Source: Janthinobacterium sp051380735 (GTDB lineage Bacteria > Pseudomonadota > Gammaproteobacteria > Burkholderiales > Burkholderiaceae_D). Taken from it: DNA of 64,000 bases. The stretch is from assembly GCF_051380735.1 (NCBI RefSeq), contig NZ_JBNYXQ010000005.1, forward strand, positions 289,983 to 353,982, written 5' to 3'. A program made the translations under genes and the position numbers. Positions 35,628 through 44,234 of this stretch are shown piece by piece; within the stretch, counting starts at the first letter, position 1; every line of letters begins with the position of its first letter. The notes below the pieces were generated by a model that did no database searches, was not told the DNA's origin, and saw only the letters and a program-made list of their open reading frames with translations.

Positions 35628-37886
35628 ATGAAATTTCGTTTCCCCATCGTCATTATTGACGAGGATTTCCGTTCTGAAAACACCTCCGGCCTGGGCATTC
35701 GCGCCCTTGCCGCCGCAATGGAAAAAGAAGGCATGGAAGTGCTGGGCGTGACCAGCTACGGCGATCTGTCGCAATTTGCCCAGCAACAATCGCGCGCGTC
35801 GGCCTTTGTGCTGTCGATCGACGATGAAGAATTCGGCGCCGGCTCGATCGAAGAGACCGACCATGCGCTCAAATCCCTGCGCGCGTTTGTCGAAGAAATC
35901 CGCCACAAGAACGCCGATATCCCGATCTACCTGTACGGCGAAACGCGCACCTCGCGCCATATCCCGAACGATATCCTGCGCGAGCTGCACGGCTTCATCC
36001 ACATGTTCGAAGATACGCCGGAATTCGTTGCGCGCCATATCATCCGCGAAGCGAAAAGCTACCTCGACGGCCTGTCGCCGCCGTTCTTCCGCGCGCTGGT
36101 GCACTACGCCAATGACGGTTCGTACTCGTGGCATTGCCCCGGCCACTCGGGCGGCGTGGCGTTCCTGAAGTCCCCTATCGGCCAGATGTTCCACCAGTTT
36201 TTTGGTGAAAACATGCTGCGCGCCGACGTCTGCAACGCCGTCGAAGAGCTGGGCCAGCTGCTCGACCATACCGGGCCCGTCGCCGCTTCGGAACGCAACG
36301 CGGCGCGCATCTTCAATGCCGACCATTGCTATTTCGTTACCAACGGCACCTCGACCTCGAACAAGATGGTGTGGCACTCGACGGTAGCGCCCGGCGATAT
36401 CGTGGTGGTGGACCGCAACTGCCACAAATCGATCCTGCATTCGATCATCATGTGCGGCGCAATTCCCGTGTTCCTGATGCCGACGCGCAATCACCTGGGC
36501 ATTATCGGTCCGATACCACTGGCTGAATTCACGCCGGAAAGCATTGCCCGCAAGATCGAGGCGAACCCATTCGCGCGCGAAGCAAAAAACAAGAAACCAC
36601 GCATTCTGACGATCACCCAGTCGACCTACGACGGCGTGATCTACAACGTCGAGACCTTGCGCGAAATGCTGGACGGCAAGATTGACACCCTGCACTTCGA
36701 TGAAGCATGGCTGCCGCACGCCACCTTCCACGACTTCTACAAGAACATGCATGCGATCGGCAAGGACCGTCCGCGCGCCAAGGAATCGATGATCTTCTCG
36801 ACCCAGTCGACGCACAAATTGCTCGCTGGCCTGTCGCAGGCTTCGCAAATCCTGGTGCGCGAATCGGAACAGGTCAAGCTGGACCAGGACGCCTTCAACG
36901 AGGCTTACCTGATGCACACCTCGACCTCGCCGCAGTATTCGATTATCGCTTCGTGCGACGTGGCGGCAGCCATGATGGAAGCGCCGGGCGGCACCGCGCT
37001 GGTGGAAGAATCTATCATGGAAGCGCTCGATTTCCGCCGCGCCATGAAAAAGATCGACCAGGAGTGGGGCCAGGACTGGTGGTTCCAGGTGTGGGGGCCG
37101 AGCAGCTTCAACGACGAAGGCATGGGCCAGCAGGAAGACTGGATGATACGTGCCGAGGACGACTGGCACGGTTTCGGCGACCTCGCTCCAGGCTTCAACA
37201 TGCTCGACCCGATCAAGGCGACCATCGTCAACCCGGGCCTGTCGCTGGACGGCCAGTTCGGCGAGACCGGCATTCCGGCCTCGATCGTCACCAAATACCT
37301 GGCTGAACACGGCGTGATCATTGAAAAATGCGGCCTGTACTCGTTCTTTATCATGTTTACCATCGGCATTACCAAAGGCCGCTGGAACACCTTGCTGACG
37401 GCCTTGCAGCAATTCAAGGACGACTACGACAAGAACCAGCCGATGTGGCGCATCCTGCCGGAATTTGCGGCAGCCAACCCACGCTATGAAAAAATGGGCT
37501 TGCGCGACCTGTGCCAGCAGATCCATGATTTCTACAAGGCCTACGACGTGGCCCGTTTGACGACGGAAATGTATTTGTCCGACATGATCCCGGCCATGAA
37601 GCCGTCGGACGCGTTCGCCAAGATGGCGCACCGCGAAATCGAGCGCGTCGCCATCGACGAACTGGAAGGACGCATCACGTCCATCCTGCTGACGCCGTAT
37701 CCACCGGGCATTCCACTGTTGATCCCGGGTGAACGCTTCAACAAGACCATCGTCGACTACCTGCGCTTTGCACGCGACTTCAACGAGCGCTTCCCCGGCT
37801 TCGAGACCGACGTGCACGGCCTGGTGAAACGCGAAGTCGATGGCAAGCGCGGTTACTTTGTCGACTGCGTACGCCAGGACGACTGA
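35628..37886 (+). CDS. Arginine/lysine/ornithine decarboxylase, inducible AdiA type
   Basis: A 752-residue PLP enzyme of fold type I with an N-terminal wing (receiver-like, residues 1-130: IVIIDEDFRSENTSGLGIRAL), the large domain (WHCPGHSGGVAFLKSPIGQMFHQFFGENMLRADV, in which the family pattern is split by variable loops), the PLP lysine K397 in STQSTHKLLAG, and a C-terminal domain ending in PYPPGIPLLIPGERF. The family decarboxylates arginine, lysine or ornithine in acid resistance or polyamine synthesis; the arginine group is favoured but not proven. TTGGAG sets the ATG at 35628. A strong terminator follows, so it is a single-gene unit. No antiporter is adjacent. Confidence 0.92.
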   Translation: MKFRFPIVIIDEDFRSENTSGLGIRALAAAMEKEGMEVLGVTSYGDLSQFAQQQSRASAFVLSIDDEEFGAGSIEETDHALKSLRAFVEEIRHKNADIPIYLYGETRTSRHIPNDILRELHGFIHMFEDTPEFVARHIIREAKSYLDGLSPPFFRALVHYANDGSYSWHCPGHSGGVAFLKSPIGQMFHQFFGENMLRADVCNAVEELGQLLDHTGPVAASERNAARIFNADHCYFVTNGTSTSNKMVWHSTVAPGDIVVVDRNCHKSILHSIIMCGAIPVFLMPTRNHLGIIGPIPLAEFTPESIARKIEANPFAREAKNKKPRILTITQSTYDGVIYNVETLREMLDGKIDTLHFDEAWLPHATFHDFYKNMHAIGKDRPRAKESMIFSTQSTHKLLAGLSQASQILVRESEQVKLDQDAFNEAYLMHTSTSPQYSIIASCDVAAAMMEAPGGTALVEESIMEALDFRRAMKKIDQEWGQDWWFQVWGPSSFNDEGMGQQEDWMIRAEDDWHGFGDLAPGFNMLDPIKATIVNPGLSLDGQFGETGIPASIVTKYLAEHGVIIEKCGLYSFFIMFTIGITKGRWNTLLTALQQFKDDYDKNQPMWRILPEFAAANPRYEKMGLRDLCQQIHDFYKAYDVARLTTEMYLSDMIPAMKPSDAFAKMAHREIERVAIDELEGRITSILLTPYPPGIPLLIPGERFNKTIVDYLRFARDFNERFPGFETDVHGLVKREVDGKRGYFVDCVRQDD

Positions 37887-37908
37887 TCTTTCACTGTCGT
37901 CGAGCTAT

Positions 37909-37941
37909 GCCGCCCGGCCTGTGCCGGGCGGCATTTTTTTT
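37909..37941 (+). terminator. Strong rho-independent terminator after the decarboxylase
   Basis: Ten-base perfect stem GCCGCCCGGC (37909-37918) with GCCGGGCGGC (37923-37932), loop CTGT, then A and eight T (37934-37941). Confidence 0.95.
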
Positions 37942-38008
37942 GCGCGACTGCCTGGCAGCGCCATGTGGCGCTGTTGCGCCGCCATAACATCAGGTCACGG
38001 CAGGCGAC

Positions 38009-38014
38009 TATAGT
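38009..38014 (+). promoter_or_regulatory. Candidate -10 box (TATAGT) for the acyltransferase gene
   Basis: TATAGT lies 6 bases before the ATG at 38021, which would place the transcription start at or next to the start codon, as for wrbA. No good -35. Confidence 0.3.
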
Positions 38015-38020
38015 CGGCGC

Positions 38021-39115
38021 ATGTCCATCCGCTCAGCCCTGTCGCCGTATTTTGAATTGTCGCGCTGCGGCGCGGGCGCCTCGCTGCGCCCCATGGAAGG
38101 CTTGCGTGGCCTGGCTGTCCTGCTGGTATTCATGGTGCATTATGTCAGCCTGAGCGCACCGTGGCGCAGCGGCGACACAACTCTGGCGGCCATCGCGAAC
38201 AGCCTGCATACGGTGGGTAACGCCGGCGTCGACCTGTTCTTCGTGCTGAGCGGCTATCTGATCTACGGCTCGCTGCTGGCCCGTCCGCAAAAGCTGCACC
38301 ACTTTCTGCGCCGGCGCGTGCGGCGCATCTATCCGGTCTACACCAGCGTGTTCACTGTGTACCTGCTGCTGTCGTGGGTGCTGCCGTCGCAAAACCGGAT
38401 ACCGGCGCCCTGGCCGGAGGCGCTGCGCTATCTTGCCAGCAATTTCTTCTTGCTCGGCGCGCTGGAGGACAATCCGCCACTGATCAGCGTGGCCTGGTCG
38501 CTCAGCTATGAAATGCTGTCTTACCTGCTGATCGCCTTGCTGATCAGCGCGCTGCATCTGCGGCGGCGCAGCCGTGCCTGGCGCTGCCTGTTTTTTGCCT
38601 CGACGGGCGTGGCCGCTGCCGTTGGCTTTGCCAGTTTTGGCGGTCCGGCGCGCATGCTGCTGTTTATCTCTGGCGTTTTCGTCCATGAAGCGATGGCGCA
38701 GGCCCCCAGCCGCGCGCCGGGCGCCCTGGCCGCCACCAGCGCAGTCATCGCTGCCTGGACTTTGCTGCTGTTGCCCTTGCCGCTATGGCTCAAACTGGCC
38801 GCCCTGTGCTGCGCCTTTTTCCTGTTGTGCCTCAGCTGTTTCCAGCGCCCGGGCAATGTGCTGGCACTGGCCTTGTGCTGGACGCCATTGCGCTGGCTGG
38901 GCAATATCAGTTACTCCTATTACCTGATCCATGGCCTCGCCCTGAAAGCCGGATTCATGGCGCTGGCACTGCTGGCCACGCCCGGCCCCCATGGCCTGGC
39001 GTTTTTCCTGCTGATGCTGGGCCCCATGCTGGCTGTCACCTTGCCGCCAGCGGTGCTGCTGTTTTTGTTGGTCGAGCGGCCCTGTTCGCTGGCGCCGCCA
39101 AGGCATGCCAACTGA
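38021..39115 (+). CDS. Acyltransferase-3 family membrane protein
   Basis: A 364-residue inner-membrane O-acyltransferase with about ten hydrophobic segments. Motifs: RPMEGLRGLAVLLVFMVHY (the R-x10-H catalytic pattern, H near residue 41), NAGVDLFFVLSGYLIYG, and HFLRRRVRRIYPVY. Members O-acetylate cell-surface sugars, LPS, or secreted molecules; the acceptor here is unknown. Neighbours give no hint: a terminator precedes it and the DUF1800 gene follows after 228 bases, which are AT-rich and contain no gene. Confidence 0.87.
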   Translation: MSIRSALSPYFELSRCGAGASLRPMEGLRGLAVLLVFMVHYVSLSAPWRSGDTTLAAIANSLHTVGNAGVDLFFVLSGYLIYGSLLARPQKLHHFLRRRVRRIYPVYTSVFTVYLLLSWVLPSQNRIPAPWPEALRYLASNFFLLGALEDNPPLISVAWSLSYEMLSYLLIALLISALHLRRRSRAWRCLFFASTGVAAAVGFASFGGPARMLLFISGVFVHEAMAQAPSRAPGALAATSAVIAAWTLLLLPLPLWLKLAALCCAFFLLCLSCFQRPGNVLALALCWTPLRWLGNISYSYYLIHGLALKAGFMALALLATPGPHGLAFFLLMLGPMLAVTLPPAVLLFLLVERPCSLAPPRHAN

Positions 39116-39343
39116 CATACCACATATCATGGCGTAAAAACCATGGTTGCCGGCGCTGCCAGTTGCGCTTTGATATTAGCTTTTCCAGCAAGCTTTTCTG
39201 GAAGACATTTTACGTCTCCAATATGCGACAAGAACTTTTAAGAAATCAAAATATTTCCTTCGAGAAAAATAATAAGTCCATCAAAAAGGCAAGACCTGCC
39301 CCTACAATGAACAGGACAGAATTATTTGCCCAACGGAAATTAA

Positions 39344-41155
39344 ATGACCAGCCAAAATTTGCGCCGCTTGCTGATATCGTCCTTACTGAGCCTGCTTGCC
39401 GCCTGCGGTGGCGGCGGTGGTGGCGACAGCCAGTCACCATCGGCACAGGTGCCGGTGGTGACCACCCCGCCGCCAGCCACCGGCACGCCAACCGTGCCGG
39501 CCGATCCCGCTACGGTCACGCCGCCGGTGGTCGTGACGCCAACGACGCCCGCGCCGGCCCCGGTGGCGGCGCGCGTGTTTACCCGCAAGGAAGCCTCGCG
39601 CTTTCTTGCCCGCGCCACGTTCGGCCCGAACATGGCGGCCATCGACGCGCTGGCCGCCAGCAACAGCGACGCCTGGTTCGCCGAACAGTTTGCCAAGCCG
39701 CAAACCTTGCACCTGAGCTATATGGACAAGTTGATCGCGGCCCAGGTCGCTGCCAATGGCCCCCGGGTCGGCTTCACGGCGTTTTATGAAACCTTCTGGC
39801 AGCAGGCCATCCGCGGCGACGACCAGCTGCGCCAGCGCGTCGCCTTCGCCCTGTCGCAGATCTTCGTCATCTCGATGCAGAACGAAACCATCAGGCCGCT
39901 GGTACGCGGCACCTCCAGCTACTACGACATGCTGGGCCAGCATGCTTTCGGCAACTTCCGCAACCTGCTCGACGGCGTGGCGCGGCATCCGATGATGGGC
40001 ATTTACCTGTCGCACATGCGCAACCAGAAAGAATCGGGCACGCGCACCCCCGATGAAAACTTCGCCCGTGAAGTGATGCAGTTATTTACCATCGGCCTGG
40101 TTCAGCTGAACCCGGACGGCAGCGTGAAAATGTCCGGCGGCAAACCGATCGACACCTATACGCGCGAAGACGTGGCGGGCCTGGCCAAGGTGTTTACGGG
40201 CCTGAGCTGGGCCGGCCCGGACCAGTCGAACGGCCGCTTCAACGGCAGCGTCGCCGATCCTGAACGCGACTCGAAACCGATGCAGATGTATGCGGCCTTC
40301 CATTCGACCAGTGAAAAGCGCTTTCTGGGACAGAGCATTTCCGGCACCACCAGTGGCGACGACGACATCAAGGTCGCGCTCGACACCCTGTTCAATCATC
40401 CGAACACGGCGCCGTTCTTCAGCCGCCAGCTGATCCAGCGCCTGGTCACCAGCAACCCCAGCGCGGCCTATATCGGCCGGGTCTCGGCCGTATTTGCCAA
40501 CAATGGCAAGGGCGTGCGCGGCGACATGCAGGCCATCGTGCGCGCCGTGCTGCTCGACCAGGAGGCAGTGGCCATGGCCGGCAGCACCATGCGCACCGGC
40601 AAGCTGCGCGAACCCTTGCTGCGCCTGGCCAACTGGATGCGCGCGTTCGACGCCAAACCGGCCAACGGCATCTACAATATTTACTACCTGGACGACCCCT
40701 TGAGCGGCCTGGGGCAAAGTGCGCTCAATGCGCCGTCGGTCTTCAATTTCTACCGCCCTTCCTATGTGCCGCCCAACTCCGCCATCGCCAGCGCTGGCCT
40801 GGTGGCGCCTGAAATGCAGATCACCTCGGAGCCGTCGGTGACCGGCTATCTGAACTTCATGCAGGACGCGGTCAATGCCGGCGTCGGCGACGCGCGCCAG
40901 GTGAAACCCGACTACAGCAATGAACTGGCAGTCAGTGCCGACGCCAACGCGCTGGTCGACCGGGTTGACCTGTTGTTGATGAATGGCGCCATGTCGTCCA
41001 GGCTGCGCGGGCAGATCGTCGGTGCCGTCAACAGCATCGCCCTGCCTGCCGCCAGTTCCACCAATGGTACGCAGATCGCCAATCTGCAGTCCAACCGGGT
41101 CAAGCTGGCAATTTTCCTGGCCATGGCCTCGACCGATTACCTGGTGCAAAAGTAA
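39344..41155 (+). CDS. DUF1800 lipoprotein
   Basis: A 603-residue exported protein. The lipobox LLAAC (cysteine near residue 21) is followed by a glycine run and a long Pro/Thr/Val linker (to about residue 75), placing the body away from the membrane. The DUF1800 region starts at EASRFLARATFGPNMAAIDAL and includes FAREVMQLFTIGLVQLNPDG and YTREDVAGLAKVFTGLSW. The family is always paired with DUF1501 proteins, as here (12-base gap). Role unknown. The ATG at 39344 follows an ACGGAAA site. A TACAAT box lies near 39302. Confidence 0.88.
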   Translation: MTSQNLRRLLISSLLSLLAACGGGGGGDSQSPSAQVPVVTTPPPATGTPTVPADPATVTPPVVVTPTTPAPAPVAARVFTRKEASRFLARATFGPNMAAIDALAASNSDAWFAEQFAKPQTLHLSYMDKLIAAQVAANGPRVGFTAFYETFWQQAIRGDDQLRQRVAFALSQIFVISMQNETIRPLVRGTSSYYDMLGQHAFGNFRNLLDGVARHPMMGIYLSHMRNQKESGTRTPDENFAREVMQLFTIGLVQLNPDGSVKMSGGKPIDTYTREDVAGLAKVFTGLSWAGPDQSNGRFNGSVADPERDSKPMQMYAAFHSTSEKRFLGQSISGTTSGDDDIKVALDTLFNHPNTAPFFSRQLIQRLVTSNPSAAYIGRVSAVFANNGKGVRGDMQAIVRAVLLDQEAVAMAGSTMRTGKLREPLLRLANWMRAFDAKPANGIYNIYYLDDPLSGLGQSALNAPSVFNFYRPSYVPPNSAIASAGLVAPEMQITSEPSVTGYLNFMQDAVNAGVGDARQVKPDYSNELAVSADANALVDRVDLLLMNGAMSSRLRGQIVGAVNSIALPAASSTNGTQIANLQSNRVKLAIFLAMASTDYLVQK

Positions 41156-41167
41156 AAGGACCATGTC

Positions 41168-42610
41168 ATGACTATCAAGCTTCCGCACTTTTCCCGCCGC
41201 CACTTTCTCGGTTCCATGCTGACCCTGGCGGGCACCGGCGCCGCGCCGTTCGCGCTGAACCTGGCCGCCATGGGCAATGCCGCCGCCCAATCGAGCGGCG
41301 ACTACAAGGCCATGGTGTGCCTGTTCCTGAACGGCGGCAACGACGCCTTCAATACCGTGCTTGCCACCGACAGCGCATCCTGGAATGAGTACCTGCGCGT
41401 GCGCAACACCGGCGGCAGCGACTCGATCCACCTGCCCGGCATCAGCGAAACGGGCGGCGTGCTGCCCGTCAATCCCGCTACTGCGCAGGCCGGCCGCAGC
41501 TTTGCCCTGCACCCTTCCCTCGGGCCGTTGAAGGAGTTGTTCGATGGTGGCCGCGCGGCCGTGGTGGCCAATGTCGGCACCCTGGTCCAGCCGACCACGC
41601 TGGCCCAGTACAAGGCGAAAAGCGTGGCGCTGCCGCCCAAGCTGTTTTCGCATAATGACCAGCAATCGACCTGGCAATCCGGCCAGCCCGAAGGCGCCAG
41701 CGTGGGCTGGGGCGGCCGCCTGGGCGACCTGGCGATGGCCGGCAACAGCAATGCCATGTTTACCACCATTTCGGCAGCCGGCAATACGGTCTTCCTCAGC
41801 GGCCAGCAGGTGCGCCAGTTCCAGGTCGGCCAGGCCGGCGCCGTGCCGATCCGCGGCATCAGCGCCAATCTGTTCGGCACCGCAGCCGGCACGAGCGCGC
41901 TGCAAGCCATCCTGGCCGACGCCGGCAGCGACCTGATCGAGCAGGAACAGAAGTCGGCGGTGCAGCGCGCCATATCCAGCCAGTCCATCCTCAGCGGCGC
42001 CATGCTGGCCGCCGGCCCCAGCGGCGTGCCCAATCCGAGCAGCTACATCAATCCGACCACTGGCGTGGCAGCCACCAATCCGCTGGCGGTGCAACTGCAG
42101 ACGGTGGCGCGCATTATCGGCGGTCGCAGTGCTCTGGGGGCCAGGCGGCAGGTGTTTTACGTGACCCTGGGCGGCTTCGACACGCACGACCGGCAAAAGA
42201 TACAGCAGGCCGATCTGATGGCCCGCCTGGCGCACGCGCTGGCCTATTTCGACACCACCCTGGCCGCCCTGCAGGGGACCGACCTGCGCCGCCAGGTCAC
42301 TACCTTCACGGCCTCGGACTTCGGCCGCACCTTTACCAGCAATGGCGACGGCACCGACCACGGCTGGGGTGCGCACCATTTCGTGGTTGGCGGCGCCGTG
42401 CGCGGACGCGATATCTACGGCGCCTTTCCGGCCTCCGGCCTGGGCCATGCGCTCGACGTCGGTTCCGGCTCGCTGCTGCCGACCATCTCGGTCGACCAGT
42501 ATGGCGCAACCCTGGCCAGATGGTTCGGCGTGCCGGACAGCCAGCTGGGCGAAGTGTTTCCCAACCTGGCCAATTTCAGCCAGCGCGACCTCGGTTTCAT
42601 GACAGCCTAG
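41168..42610 (+). CDS. DUF1501 Tat-exported protein (sulfatase-like fold)
   Basis: A 480-residue protein with a twin-arginine signal (SRRHFLGSMLTLAGTGAAP, cleaved after about AAAQS). Motifs: KAMVCLFLNGGNDAFNT, HPSLGPLKELFDGGRAAVVANVG, GGFDTHD and TASDFGRTFTSNGDGTDHGWGAHH (with linking residues), which resemble the metal site of alkaline-phosphatase/sulfatase relatives. Partner of the DUF1800 lipoprotein in the same operon. The DUF1501/DUF1800 pair has no established function. Its stop codon shares CTAG with the stop of the convergent dioxygenase gene. Confidence 0.88.
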   Translation: MTIKLPHFSRRHFLGSMLTLAGTGAAPFALNLAAMGNAAAQSSGDYKAMVCLFLNGGNDAFNTVLATDSASWNEYLRVRNTGGSDSIHLPGISETGGVLPVNPATAQAGRSFALHPSLGPLKELFDGGRAAVVANVGTLVQPTTLAQYKAKSVALPPKLFSHNDQQSTWQSGQPEGASVGWGGRLGDLAMAGNSNAMFTTISAAGNTVFLSGQQVRQFQVGQAGAVPIRGISANLFGTAAGTSALQAILADAGSDLIEQEQKSAVQRAISSQSILSGAMLAAGPSGVPNPSSYINPTTGVAATNPLAVQLQTVARIIGGRSALGARRQVFYVTLGGFDTHDRQKIQQADLMARLAHALAYFDTTLAALQGTDLRRQVTTFTASDFGRTFTSNGDGTDHGWGAHHFVVGGAVRGRDIYGAFPASGLGHALDVGSGSLLPTISVDQYGATLARWFGVPDSQLGEVFPNLANFSQRDLGFMTA

Positions 42611-43452
42611 CCATTGATGCCGACCATCAGCGTAACGACATAGCCGTCGCTGGGGTTGCCCGACACGCCGGCCATCTGCAAGCTGATGCCATCGCTGAAG
42701 ACATTGTCGGTGGCATAGCTGATCTGTGACAGGTTGCGCACGCTGGAGGCGTAGCCGCTGGCCGTGTAAGCCTCGTTCAGGGTCGCCAGAGGGAACGTGA
42801 ATTGCGACGTCTTGATGCGGTTGCTGGCCGCTGCTGCCTTGGCCAGGCTCGGGTAGACCTCGAAATGCACGTGCGGCATGCGTCCCGCATAGCAGCCGGG
42901 GAAGATCGTGGCAAACGACAGGCTACCGGTGCTGTCCGTTTCCTGCACCCCGCGCAGATAATTCTGCGCCGTGACGCCGCTCGAATACAGCGAGTACAGG
43001 CCGTCGCGGTCGCAATGCCATAGATAAATCGCGTAGCCGGCCAGGCTGGCGCAGCTGGCATTGGCGTTCACCAGCTGCAGCCTGATGGTCAAGGGCACGC
43101 CGGCCGCCACGCCGGTGGCGCCGTTGAAACTGCTGCGGATATCGCTGCGCACCACGCCCGACTGGTTCAGCACATTGATGATGCTGCCGCCATTGGTGTT
43201 GGTGCCGTCGGCCGGATAGGGGCCGCCGGTTTCTTCCGGGATTACCGCGCAGGTGCCTGCCGCCAGCGTGCTCGTTGCCGGCGTGGCTGTGGCGCCGGTC
43301 GATGCCGTAGCGCTGCCGCCAGAACCGCCGCAACTGATCATAGGCAAGGTGGCCGCGCCCGCCAGCACCCAGCGCAGCAGCCGGCGCCGTTCCAGCGCCC
43401 GACGCTGCATCACTTCAAGGTCGGACGCCAGGCCGAAATCATGTAAGCCCAT
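42607..43452 (-). CDS. Intradiol ring-cleavage dioxygenase-like lipoprotein
   Basis: A 281-residue protein with the protocatechuate 3,4-dioxygenase fold. The N-terminus has ERRRLLRWVLAGAATLPMISC (cysteine 41), fitting Tat or Sec export and lipid attachment. The iron-site region reads WHCDRDGLYSLY, then FPGCYAGRMPHVHFEVY, keeping Tyr and both His ligands. Exported members of this family act on unknown aromatic substrates; cytoplasmic catabolic roles are unlikely here. ATG 43452 has GGAG upstream; the start overlaps a possible small gene (43410-43574). Convergent with DUF1501, sharing the stop region. Confidence 0.82.
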   Translation of the reverse strand: MGLHDFGLASDLEVMQRRALERRRLLRWVLAGAATLPMISCGGSGGSATASTGATATPATSTLAAGTCAVIPEETGGPYPADGTNTNGGSIINVLNQSGVVRSDIRSSFNGATGVAAGVPLTIRLQLVNANASCASLAGYAIYLWHCDRDGLYSLYSSGVTAQNYLRGVQETDSTGSLSFATIFPGCYAGRMPHVHFEVYPSLAKAAAASNRIKTSQFTFPLATLNEAYTASGYASSVRNLSQISYATDNVFSDGISLQMAGVSGNPSDGYVVTLMVGING

Positions 43453-43574
43453 ACATACTCCATCAGGTGGGGCAAGCCGGCCAGCGCGGGGCTGAGGCTG
43501 GCGCACAGGCACACCAGGCGCAAGGCGTATCGGCCGATGCCCGTGTCGGCCATGCTGGCAGGCTTGCGGTTCAT
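43410..43574 (-). CDS. Possible small protein, 54 residues, coupled to the Spy-like gene
   Basis: An ATG overlaps the TGA of the Spy-like gene (ATGA at 43574-43571). The frame encodes 54 residues: MNRKPASMADTGIGRYALRL at the start, then VCLCASLSPALAGLP, a hydrophobic stretch, and MEYVWAYMISAWRPTLK. Codon choice in the first 36 codons is strongly GC-ending, like real genes here. It reaches 14 codons into the dioxygenase gene in another frame. It could be a small envelope protein of the Cpx-type unit, or a chance frame; no homologue can be named. Confidence 0.45.
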   Translation of the reverse strand: MNRKPASMADTGIGRYALRLVCLCASLSPALAGLPHLMEYVWAYMISAWRPTLK

Positions 43575-44029
43575 GGCCTGCTTGCCTGTTCGCCGTGCTG
43601 CGCCGTCCTGGCCTCTGCCTGCTGGCGCTGCTCCGGCGTCAGCACGGCCAGCAACTGCTGCTCCAGCCGCGCATGCTGCAGGCTGATCTTCGCCATCGCC
43701 TGCGCCGCGCCATTGGCCAGCGCCACGGCTTTCGCATCGTCATAGTGGTTCGACGAGGCCAGTTCACGCAGTTGCTCATGTGCCTTGAAGGCGATTTTTT
43801 GCTGTTCGCGCAGCAGCGGTGCCTGGGCGTAGGTGGCGGCAAAGACCTTGTCCTGCTGCGCTTCGCTCAGTTGCACGCCACGCAGGAATGGCGGCAAGCC
43901 AGCACCCGGCCCCTCCATGCGCAGACCCGGACCGGGACCGTGATCAAGACCGTGCTGGGCATGGGCGGCCAGCGGTGCGCCCAAGGCGGTGGCCAGTAGC
44001 AGCGACATCATGGCAGTTGCTTGTTTCAT
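43571..44029 (-). CDS. Spy/CpxP-family periplasmic chaperone
   Basis: A 152-residue periplasmic protein. The signal peptide ends at about residue 24 (APLAAHAQHG). The mature part is helical with one LTxxQ-type motif (LTPEQRQQAEAR) and the variant LSEAQQDKVF in place of the first. Spy/CpxP proteins bind unfolded envelope proteins, and CpxP also restrains the sensor CpxA. It is transcribed away from cpxR with an array of GTAAA repeats between them, so it is very likely a direct target of that regulator. AGAGGA precedes the ATG. Confidence 0.88.
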   Translation of the reverse strand: MKQATAMMSLLLATALGAPLAAHAQHGLDHGPGPGLRMEGPGAGLPPFLRGVQLSEAQQDKVFAATYAQAPLLREQQKIAFKAHEQLRELASSNHYDDAKAVALANGAAQAMAKISLQHARLEQQLLAVLTPEQRQQAEARTAQHGEQASRP

Positions 44030-44078
44030 GCTTGAATTCCTCTCGTTTCAATAAGACTCGATTGTGCGGCGCTTGCGT

Positions 44079-44160
44079 GTAAAGCAACGTCAGTGCAAGG
44101 TAAAGACGTGTAAAGCAATGTGAAAAACTGTATAAAGGAAGCCATGTAAAAGCGCGTAAA
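44079..44160. promoter_or_regulatory. Array of CpxR-type boxes between the Spy-like gene and cpxR
   Basis: Two perfect GTAAA-N5-GTAAA boxes: 44100-44114 (spacer GACGT) and 44146-44160 (spacer AGCGC). Additional half-sites keep the 10-base step: GTAAA 44079, GTCAG 44089, GTGAA 44120, GTATA 44130. GTAAA-N4-5-GTAAA is the established CpxR consensus. The array lies in the divergent promoter region, about 50-130 bases upstream of the Spy-like start and 75-156 upstream of cpxR, which suggests feedback control. Confidence 0.85.
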
Positions 44161-44234
44161 ACGCAGCAAAGGCCCAGGCCGTGGCTGCTATCATGGCCGG
44201 TCAACATCGCAAAGAATCAGGAAGACGCATACGC

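Noticed and set aside
35574..37817. A 747-residue minus-strand frame over the decarboxylase gene
   Set aside because: Antisense of a clearly identified PLP decarboxylase; no family features.
40082..42448. A 788-residue minus-strand frame over the DUF1800/DUF1501 genes
   Set aside because: Antisense of two recognised families; low-complexity Gly/Ala/Arg/His composition.
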